A DNA stretch of 5,187 nucleotides, taken from a bacterium HR20 (GTDB lineage: Bacteria > Bacteroidota > Ignavibacteria > Kapaibacteriales > NICIL-2). Numbering within the stretch: the first letter of the stretch is position 1; each line of letters opens with the position of its first letter. Positions 1 through 4,865 of the stretch are shown piece after piece. The translations under genes and the position numbers were made by a program. Under the pieces are notes generated by a model. That model was not told the origin of the DNA and did no database searches. It was given only the letters and a program-made list of their open reading frames with translations. The stretch covers positions 1 to 5,187 of the forward strand of contig BEHW01000121.1 of assembly GCA_002898675.1 (NCBI GenBank), read 5' to 3'.

Positions 1-1086
1 AGCGGCTCGAGTCCTGCCGCAACCGAATTGAACAACTTGGGAGGTTTCTTTGACGTCGCTGCAAAACGCAACCAGATAGCACAACTCCAAGCAGCAAGTA
101 GCGAGCCGACATTCTGGGACGATCCTGCAGGAGCACAGCATACAATGCGGCAGATTGCCGAGTTGGAAGAAATCGTCCGAGGTTGGGAAGTGCTCCAACG
201 GAGTGCCGATGATATTGCAACGCTCATCGAGCTTGCCAGCGAGGCAGGCGATGAATCGCTCCAGGCAGAACTCGACCGCGAACTCAGTGCGCTCGAAGAG
301 CAGCTCGACCGCGCTGAACTGGAAAAGTTGCTCTCGGGAGAAAATGACCGGCTCGGCGCGATGCTCGACATCAACGCTGGTGCAGGCGGCACCGAAGCTC
401 AGGATTGGGCAGCGATGCTGCTTCGGATGTACACGCGCTGGGCAGAGCGCAAGGGCTACCGCGTCAGCCTTGCCGATATGGTCGAAGGCGAAGTTGCGGG
501 CATAAAATCTGCCACACTCGAAATCGAAGGTCCCTACGCCTACGGCTACCTCAAAGGTGAAAGTGGCGTCCATCGCTTAGTCCGCATATCGCCGTTCGAT
601 AGCAACGCACGTCGGCATACGTCCTTTGCCTCGGTGTTCGTCTATCCCCTCGTGGATGACACCATCACTGTGGATATCAACCCCGCCGACATCGAGATGG
701 AAACGTTCCGCTCTGGCGGCAAAGGCGGACAGAACGTCAACAAAGTCGAGACTGCGGTTCGACTGCGCCACATCCCGACGGGCATCGTCGTCAGTTGCCA
801 GCAAGAGCGTTCGCAGCACCAGAACCGCCAGCGTGCGCTGCGCATGCTGAAAGCGAAGCTCTACCAACGCGAACTTGAACAACGCATGCAGGAGCAAGCA
901 GCGCTCGAAAGCCAGAAGAAGAAAATCGAGTGGGGGAGCCAGATCCGCTCATATGTGTTCCAGCCGTACACGATGGTCAACGACCACCGCACCGAACTGA
1001 AAAAAACCGACGTGCATGCCGTCATGGACGGCGACCTGGACGACTTTATCAAGGCGTACTTGCTGCAGAACGTAGAGCAGGGATAG
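1..1086 (+). CDS. prfB: Peptide chain release factor 2 (RF2), 5' end outside the window, read through a programmed +1 frameshift
   Basis: Release factor 2 recognises UGA and UAA in the ribosomal A site and triggers hydrolysis of peptidyl-tRNA. The sequence shows the hallmarks: the SPF stop-recognition tripeptide at 589-597, the catalytic GGQ at 724-732 inside SGGKGGQNVNKVETAVR, the region GAGGTEAQDWAAMLLRMY, and a terminal segment WGSQIRSYVFQPYTMVNDHR. The reading frame is split. Codons from base 3 read RLESCRNRIEQLGRFL up to CTT (48-50) and then meet TGA (51-53). The remaining 344 residues are read from GAC at 52 to the TAG at 1084-1086. The join gives QLGRFL-DVAAKR, which aligns with the family pattern LRGYLDYDAK. 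A TTG at 28 opens the downstream frame but is not a plausible start, because homology continues upstream in the other frame. About 360 residues are visible; perhaps ten N-terminal residues are missing to the left. The terminal stop is UAG, an RF1 codon. Identity is very secure. Confidence 0.96.
   Translation, partial: SGSSPAATELNNLGGFFDVAAKRNQIAQLQAASSEPTFWDDPAGAQHTMRQIAELEEIVRGWEVLQRSADDIATLIELASEAGDESLQAELDRELSALEEQLDRAELEKLLSGENDRLGAMLDINAGAGGTEAQDWAAMLLRMYTRWAERKGYRVSLADMVEGEVAGIKSATLEIEGPYAYGYLKGESGVHRLVRISPFDSNARRHTSFASVFVYPLVDDTITVDINPADIEMETFRSGGKGGQNVNKVETAVRLRHIPTGIVVSCQQERSQHQNRQRALRMLKAKLYQRELEQRMQEQAALESQKKKIEWGSQIRSYVFQPYTMVNDHRTELKKTDVHAVMDGDLDDFIKAYLLQNVEQG
39..54 (+). promoter_or_regulatory. 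prfB programmed +1 frameshift site (autoregulatory)
   Basis: An internal Shine-Dalgarno-like GGGAGG (39-44), a three-base spacer TTT, the slippery CTT (48-50), the stop TGA (51-53) and a following C (54) reproduce the architecture of the E. coli prfB site (AGGGGG, three bases, CUU UGA C). When RF2 is scarce, slow termination at UGA lets the P-site tRNA slip from CUU to UUU, and full-length RF2 is made. When RF2 is plentiful, translation ends here. The mechanism is established for the family. The match of every element, including the spacing, is seen directly. Confidence 0.94.
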
Positions 1087-1105
1087 AGCCTGCGGTGAAC
1101 TTCCA

Positions 1106-1385
1106 GGGCGACGAGTACATCGTCACGCTCACCTTCCCGTTCATGTGCCGTGACACTGCAGGAATCGGCGACTACTACGAATTGCATCCCCTGGCTGTCG
1201 AACTGCCCTGCAACGACGAGTGGCACTTCAACGTCAGCATTACCGCATACCCAATCACCACCGACAGCAGCGGAACTGCCGTTGTCCGTATGCCAAAGAA
1301 TGAATACGGCTGGGGTACAGAGATCCCGCTGACTACATTCAAACAACGCTTGCTCGACCGCATCCGTGAGATCCGAAACTATTAG
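1106..1385 (+). pseudogene. Severed C-terminal fragment of the secreted-protein gene at 3064-4107
   Basis: The frame reads GDEYIVTLTFPFMCRDTAG and continues to the terminal REIRNY and TAG at 1383-1385. This equals residues 256-347 of the full-length protein at 3064-4107, with two substitutions (N to D, M to T). The signal peptide and the first 255 residues are absent, so it cannot make an exported copy as it stands. A GTG at 1095 lies in frame but has no clear ribosome-binding site. The same frame happens to stay open back into the 3' end of prfB (to about 930), with prfB in a different frame; I take that as chance. It is best read as a truncated duplicate. A functional small C-terminal domain expressed downstream of prfB is less likely. 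Confidence 0.85.
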
Positions 1386-1396
1386 GAACCATGAAA
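1106..1396 (+). repeat. Direct repeat, left copy (291 bp)
   Basis: This stretch matches 3828-4118 at a constant offset of 2722 with only two differences by eye: G at 1110 against A at 3832, and C at 1126 against T at 3848. From 1127 to 1396 the copies look identical. Homology starts abruptly at GGGC (1106), 20 bases after the prfB stop. It ends at ATGAAA (1391-1396), after which 1397 onward shares nothing with the sigma-like gene. The unit holds the C-terminal 92 codons of the secreted-protein gene, its TAG, the short GGAACC spacer and two codons of the next gene. No terminal inverted repeats or transposase are visible. Confidence 0.95.
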
Positions 1397-1486
1397 CTGA
1401 TGAAGAAATTTTTCTCATACCATGTCACGTCACACAAGATTTTTGACTATTCAAAGAAGACGACACACACTTTTTCGGGAGGGTAA
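1391..1486 (+). CDS. Possible 31-codon leader ORF ahead of the metalloprotease (doubtful)
   Basis: ATG at 1391 follows AGGAACC, the same start context that begins the sigma-like gene at 4113, because both lie inside the direct repeat. The ORF takes only ATGAAA from the repeat, continues in unique sequence as MKLMKKFFSYHVTSHK..., and ends at TAA 1484-1486. Its last two sense codons, GGA GGG, are part of the GGGAGGG ribosome-binding site of the metalloprotease gene. Translation of this ORF would therefore end on top of that site, the geometry used in translational coupling or leader control. The peptide has a basic, aromatic N-terminus but no hydrophobic core long enough for a signal peptide, and no family is recognised. 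It may be an accidental ORF created by the repeat junction. Confidence 0.25.
   Translation: MKLMKKFFSYHVTSHKIFDYSKKTTHTFSGG
1477..1483 (+). promoter_or_regulatory. Strong ribosome-binding site fixing the metalloprotease start
   Basis: GGGAGGG lies seven bases before ATG 1491. The alternative in-frame ATG at 1422 has no such site, and starting there would add 23 polar, basic residues in front of a clear signal peptide. This decides the start at 1491. Confidence 0.8.
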
Positions 1487-1490
1487 GACG

Positions 1491-2678
1491 ATGTTACCCA
1501 AAACTTGCCTGCTCGCCGCGTGTATCTTCAGCATCGCAGCAGTATGGGCCACCACAAACTGTGACACATGCCAAGCGTGCAACTCATGGTGCAAGCGTGG
1601 TGCACTGTGCAAACCATGTCTTCCGTTCGATTACGGAGTACACTCCTGTATTGAAAGGCCATGCACAGACAATCCACCACGCAGATTCAACTACGCAGTC
1701 CCGCTCTGCTTGGCACTTGATCCTTCCTATCCATCCCCGTTTCAAGAAGTATGGTGGCCAGATGCACGGGATTCGACTATCCGGCGGCTTGTTTTCTCGG
1801 TTGATAGGTTGTGGGAAGACCTCTGTTGTGCCCAACGTGCATGGGCATGCGTCTGCGGCATGGAACAGTTACCATGCCGATGTACCGTTCGAGTTCGGTT
1901 TGACACAAGTACGAGAACATTTCCCGTTGGTTCTACAGTTACGGCGATTGCTGTACCTAAATGGAAGCCGCAGAACGATAGTTGCATGTGTGGTGATAGT
2001 ATCTTACCTCTTATTGCCATCAATGCCACGCGATGGCGCGTTGGAACAAATAAACGGTGGCAATACTTAGGACTCGACCGACTTGGCATGCCCTACCGCT
2101 ACTTCTTCAATCGTTCGCTAACAGACAATGCGATGGCTACTCTCTTTCCTAGTGACAACTCAGAGCGATGGGCAAACGATTTGTGCACCATTCTCACGCA
2201 TGAACTCGGTCATGTCTATGGCTTCGGTCATGGTTGCCACTCCAAGCGATGTGACTCACTTTTAAGGATTGACAACTATTGTAGAGAGCACCCTGATTCG
2301 TGCAGATGCTGCTACGCTGGGGTTATGAACGGGCGAGGTATGCAGAAGTACCCAGACTCATTTACCGAAGACGATCGCTGCATGTTCGCAAAGCTTTACT
2401 GTCCAGAATTAGCTGGGATATCAACTCCGCCCTCTGCTCCGACGACATCCACCAAAGCCAGAGGAACGATCCAACTACCAATTCCGCCACAGGGAGCGTT
2501 TGTCCGTTTTCAACTTTACGACCTACTTGGCAGAATGATTTTGGATATTCCTCCAACGTGGCATGCTGCCTCCAGCACGACAGTTGAAATTCCCGTTGAA
2601 ACTATCACGCCGGGCATATATTTTTGCGTCGCTACGATCGGCGACTTGCGCATCTCCCAACTGATCATGATTCCATAA
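1491..2678 (+). CDS. Secreted cysteine-rich metzincin-type zinc metalloprotease with T9SS type A sorting domain
   Basis: The product is a 395-residue exported protease. Residues 1-20 (MLPKTCLLAACIFSIAAVWA) form a signal peptide, probably cleaved after AVWA. Residues 24-58 are packed with cysteines (CDTCQACNSWC and onward); the mature chain has about 27 in all, suggesting extensive disulphide bonding or metal binding. The zinc site HELGHVYGFGH (residues 237-247; 2199-2231) fits HExxHxxGxxH of metzincins, with H237, H241 and H247 as ligands and E238 as general base. Met279 in GVMNGRG is a plausible Met-turn. Residues from about 320 to 395 are a type IX secretion sorting domain, with YDLLGR (343-348) and PGIYF (374-378), so export to the surface or medium through the outer membrane is expected. 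The nearest metzincin group looks matrixin-like, but the subfamily is not settled and the substrate is unknown. The gene looks lower in GC than prfB: the sampled line 2101-2160 has 26 G+C of 60, against 35 of 60 at 601-660. It lies between the two direct repeats. Confidence 0.87.
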   Translation: MLPKTCLLAACIFSIAAVWATTNCDTCQACNSWCKRGALCKPCLPFDYGVHSCIERPCTDNPPRRFNYAVPLCLALDPSYPSPFQEVWWPDARDSTIRRLVFSVDRLWEDLCCAQRAWACVCGMEQLPCRCTVRVRFDTSTRTFPVGSTVTAIAVPKWKPQNDSCMCGDSILPLIAINATRWRVGTNKRWQYLGLDRLGMPYRYFFNRSLTDNAMATLFPSDNSERWANDLCTILTHELGHVYGFGHGCHSKRCDSLLRIDNYCREHPDSCRCCYAGVMNGRGMQKYPDSFTEDDRCMFAKLYCPELAGISTPPSAPTTSTKARGTIQLPIPPQGAFVRFQLYDLLGRMILDIPPTWHAASSTTVEIPVETITPGIYFCVATIGDLRISQLIMIP

Positions 2679-3063
2679 GCGGAGGCGGCGATGGTAGCAT
2701 GGTGCATCTCGAAGTTGGCAATGCAAGCGAGACGATTGCTACGTGGGGAACATACGTCCCTCCGCAGCGCCGGTGCTGGCCATCCCATAGCCTCCTCTGG
2801 TGTTGCCTCCCACGATGCAATGGGTGGGGTTGCTCTTGCCCGCCGCAGGTTACTCGAAGGGAGGAACTTCCACTCCTGCCCGTCATCAAGCACAGTGGCG
2901 AATCTATCCTGCGCCATGTTCTCGCACTCTCCCTGTCAGAAGTATCAGCCAACGAGAGTAACGTTCGCTTTCAGTCCCCATTCTCTCCGTGACGACAACA
3001 ATCTGCATGCGAACGACCGCGGAGTATCAACCACCATAGTTCCACCATCATAGAGGTCCTCCC
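2679..3063 (+). other. 385-base gap without a convincing gene
   Basis: Open frames run on both strands here, as expected in GC-rich DNA, but none gives a recognisable protein. The forward candidate at 2691-3053 is listed separately as doubtful. CAGC-G-CCGG-T-GCTG at 2765-2778 is a small imperfect palindrome without a T-tract, too weak to call a terminator. The right end carries the GAGGT ribosome-binding site (3053-3057) for the gene at 3064. A promoter for the secreted-protein/sigma-like pair would be expected here, but I see no convincing -35/-10 or Bacteroidota -33/-7 boxes. A decayed gene or a long 5' untranslated leader are both possible. Confidence 0.5.
2691..3053 (+). CDS. Doubtful 120-residue ORF between the protease and secreted-protein genes
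   Basis: ATG 2691 follows GGAGG (2681-2685) with five bases between, a respectable start signal, 12 bases after the protease stop. The frame runs to TAG 3051-3053, whose last base is the first base of the next gene's GAGGT site. That position, filling the gap in the same direction, is the only argument for it. The product (MVAWCISKLAMQARRLLRGE...) is rich in Ser, Arg and Ala, with no signal peptide, membrane span, domain or regular pattern I recognise. Other frames in the same stretch are open for a similar length, so chance is the likelier explanation. Confidence 0.2.
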   Translation: MVAWCISKLAMQARRLLRGEHTSLRSAGAGHPIASSGVASHDAMGGVALARRRLLEGRNFHSCPSSSTVANLSCAMFSHSPCQKYQPTRVTFAFSPHSLRDDNNLHANDRGVSTTIVPPS

Positions 3064-4107
3064 ATGATTCGGCATACTGCGCTCCTGATCCTTGCTGCAA
3101 CTGTCCTTGTGCACGCCCAGCGAAACCCCTGCGGTGAGACTGGGCTGGTCTATCAATTGCGCTGGCCCGAACGCCAACCGCCTGTCTCCATCTACATGCC
3201 CTACGATGTCCTGTTAGGATACATCGCCCTCGACTCGATTATCAACTGGGCAACAACGTACAATGAAACCTGGGGCCGCGTCCAACAAGTCCGCTCCTTT
3301 CTCGAACGTCGGACATCGTTCGACGACACCCTCAAAAAGATCGTCCGCTCCCTCTACGCAATGGCGGACTACGACCCGATGCTCTTCGAGGCAACCCTGC
3401 GTTCCTTCCGATGGCCTCAACTCCCTCCCCACATGATCTACGGGGGGATTATCGAAGCGGTCACTCGTGCGTGGGCAAATGACCTCGGTGCACTCCACCG
3501 CGACTTGGTCTTGCTCGAGGCAGACTACATCGCCCACGTGAAAGTTGTTGATACCGTCCACAGAAGTGGCAAATTCGAACTCGATTGGACAACATTGGTC
3601 GTCACCACATGTCAAGTTCTCGATCTCATCAAGGGACAAGTCCTACCACCATGCAATCCCGCCTTTACCCACACCGCACCAGAAGTACAAGCCGGCACAA
3701 AACAACTCAAAACTTTGAGCAGTAGTGGACCCTGCCTTCAGTTCACCTACGTCCCCAATGCTCGACTCAGTGGCACTACGGACATTATCGAGCCCGACGA
3801 TGAGCGACTCGGACATGTCATCACTCCGGGCAACGAGTACATCGTCATGCTCACCTTCCCGTTCATGTGCCGTGACACTGCAGGAATCGGCGACTACTAC
3901 GAATTGCATCCCCTGGCTGTCGAACTGCCCTGCAACGACGAGTGGCACTTCAACGTCAGCATTACCGCATACCCAATCACCACCGACAGCAGCGGAACTG
4001 CCGTTGTCCGTATGCCAAAGAATGAATACGGCTGGGGTACAGAGATCCCGCTGACTACATTCAAACAACGCTTGCTCGACCGCATCCGTGAGATCCGAAA
4101 CTATTAG
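3064..4107 (+). CDS. Secreted protein of unknown family (full-length parent of the 1106-1385 fragment)
   Basis: The product is 347 residues and I do not recognise its family. The start at ATG 3064 is supported by GAGGT (3053-3057), six bases upstream, and by a clear signal peptide, MIRHTALLILAATVLVHA, with likely cleavage at A18. The mature part has six cysteines (the first in RNPCGE, the last two in FMCRDT and LPCNDE), no membrane span after the signal and no T9SS tail, so it is probably periplasmic or released by another route. Residues about 40-190 look mostly helical. Residues 256-347 (GNEYIVMLTF to REIRNY) look like a separate module with beta-rich spacing, and this is the part duplicated behind prfB. 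The sigma-like gene follows five bases after the stop, which strongly suggests cotranscription and a functional link, for instance an exported protein made together with its regulator. The function cannot be inferred from sequence alone. Confidence 0.8.
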   Translation: MIRHTALLILAATVLVHAQRNPCGETGLVYQLRWPERQPPVSIYMPYDVLLGYIALDSIINWATTYNETWGRVQQVRSFLERRTSFDDTLKKIVRSLYAMADYDPMLFEATLRSFRWPQLPPHMIYGGIIEAVTRAWANDLGALHRDLVLLEADYIAHVKVVDTVHRSGKFELDWTTLVVTTCQVLDLIKGQVLPPCNPAFTHTAPEVQAGTKQLKTLSSSGPCLQFTYVPNARLSGTTDIIEPDDERLGHVITPGNEYIVMLTFPFMCRDTAGIGDYYELHPLAVELPCNDEWHFNVSITAYPITTDSSGTAVVRMPKNEYGWGTEIPLTTFKQRLLDRIREIRNY

Positions 4108-4118
4108 GAACCATGAAA
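3828..4118 (+). repeat. Direct repeat, right copy (291 bp)
   Basis: This is the partner of 1106-1396, in the same orientation 2722 bases downstream. Here the repeat is embedded in intact coding context: it is the last 92 codons of the secreted-protein gene, its stop, the intergenic bases, and the first two codons of the sigma-like gene. That makes this the parental arrangement and the left copy the derived one. Both mismatches fall in the first 21 bases and both change an amino acid. Confidence 0.95.
4106..4109 (+). promoter_or_regulatory. Ribosome-binding site overlapping the stop of the upstream gene
   Basis: AGGA at 4106-4109 shares two bases with the TAG stop (4105-4107) of the secreted-protein gene and sits three bases before ATG 4113. 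Ribosomes finishing the first gene would end on this site, so the pair is probably translationally coupled. The identical site is carried by the left repeat, at 1384-1387. Confidence 0.6.
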
Positions 4119-4802
4119 GCGAAACGCCGAAAACCCTCGCGGTGCAAATCTCCTCCAGCGATGCCGTCGAATGTGGCCGCGCTGAAACGACGAGCGCGGA
4201 ATTACCTACGACGGTTGCATCCTGAGCAGGACTCCAGTTTACTATCCGAAGCAATTGCAGAAGGAATTGCCTCGGTGCTGGCAAAATATCCCGGCGACAA
4301 GTGGAAACAGTTGCCAGCTGAGCGACTGTTCAAAATCATCATCGGATCAGCTTCGAACTGGCTCCGCCGCAATCAATGCCTCATTTCACTTCGTGCAGTG
4401 CTCCCTCCTCCCTCAAGTGAAGCCGAGGATACTTCGACGCTTGAGGATTCACTGTTCCCCGACTGGACGCACAGACCCGATGACATGGTCATGTCGCGCG
4501 TGGACATTCTCTGGCTCCTACAGCACTTTTCTACAGAAGAGCAGGTTATCATCCTCGCGCGATGGTTGGACTTTGAGTATTCAGAAATTGTCAGCCTCAT
4601 CCACAAGCGACAACCAACCGACAAGGACATCCTCACCCTCCGTCAGCAGTACCACCGCCTCCGAGAACGGATGCTCAAGCACTTACACGAAGGCGGCTAT
4701 CTGCTGAATGATCCTCGGCATCGCCGTATTGGCATCAAGCGTACAGTACGCAAGACCATCGCACATCCTTCTACCCCCCAGCAAGAAGAGCACCAACCGT
4801 GA
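4113..4802 (+). CDS. Putative divergent sigma-70/ECF-like factor or sigma-like DNA-binding protein
   Basis: The product is 229 residues, basic at both ends (MKAKRRKPSR at the start; PRHRRIGIKRTVRK near the end). Residues about 20-90 resemble sigma region 2: a helical stretch followed by AERLFKIIIGSASNWLRRNQ, which has the spacing of region 2.3-2.4 in ECF factors. Residues 100-125 are an acidic, proline-containing linker. Residues 128-192 resemble region 4: DILWLLQHFSTEEQVIILARW, then SEIVSLI in the place of the helix-turn-helix EIA motif, then LRQQYHRLRERMLKHL as the recognition-helix end. The match is by pattern and not strong; the segment between EI and the last helix is longer than usual, and a basic C-terminal tail of about 35 residues is extra. 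It could bind DNA without being a true sigma factor. It follows the secreted-protein gene by five bases and is probably coexpressed with it. A strong hairpin lies just after its TGA. Confidence 0.55.
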   Translation: MKAKRRKPSRCKSPPAMPSNVAALKRRARNYLRRLHPEQDSSLLSEAIAEGIASVLAKYPGDKWKQLPAERLFKIIIGSASNWLRRNQCLISLRAVLPPPSSEAEDTSTLEDSLFPDWTHRPDDMVMSRVDILWLLQHFSTEEQVIILARWLDFEYSEIVSLIHKRQPTDKDILTLRQQYHRLRERMLKHLHEGGYLLNDPRHRRIGIKRTVRKTIAHPSTPQQEEHQP

Positions 4803-4809
4803 AAAAGAA

Positions 4810-4840
4810 GCGGGGGCAAGCTTTTGCAGCTTGCCCCCGC
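4810..4840. terminator. Rho-independent terminator between convergent genes, mainly serving the minus strand
   Basis: A perfect 12-base inverted repeat, GCGGGGGCAAGC (4810-4821) and GCTTGCCCCCGC (4829-4840), encloses a seven-base loop. Read on the minus strand, the hairpin is followed at once by TTCTTTTTC (complement of 4801-4809), a good T-tract, and it lies 25 bases past the TAA of the minus-strand gene. Read on the plus strand, it starts seven bases after the TGA of the sigma-like gene but is followed only by AATCGTTGCTTTG, so termination in that direction should be weaker. Confidence 0.88.
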
Positions 4841-4865
4841 AATCGTTGCTTTGTGCGCGGGCTGG

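Noticed and set aside
930..1385. Continuous open frame running from inside prfB into the duplicated fragment, with an A-run (1000-1006) that could permit a -1 slip and an RF2-fragment fusion.
   Set aside because: The overlapping part translates to an Arg-rich shadow of prfB. RF2 would lose its conserved C-terminus, and no stimulatory structure is evident. The open frame is best explained by GC-rich shadowing.
861..1418. Minus-strand open frame opposite the repeat; a similar one lies at 3643-4284.
   Set aside because: Both are antisense shadows of the same duplicated coding sequence. Their apparent conservation simply reflects the 291-bp repeat.
1439..1475. TTGACT-like element (from about 1443) as a promoter for the metalloprotease.
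   Set aside because: No acceptable -10 or Bacteroidota -7 (TAnnTTTG) element follows at the right distance, so a single hexamer match in an A/T-rich stretch is not enough.
1422..1490. Upstream in-frame ATG 1422 as the metalloprotease start.
   Set aside because: There is no ribosome-binding site before it, and it would put 23 basic residues in front of a good signal peptide. ATG 1491 has GGGAGGG seven bases upstream.
2516..2952. Minus-strand open frames opposite the protease tail and the spacer.
   Set aside because: They overlap the well-supported T9SS sorting domain on the plus strand and show no recognisable protein features.
1106..4118. Direct repeats as attL/attR of an integrated element or ends of an insertion sequence.
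   Set aside because: No integrase, transposase, terminal inverted repeats or short target-site duplication is visible. The intact gene lies on the wrong side for the usual 3'-end gene-restoring integration.
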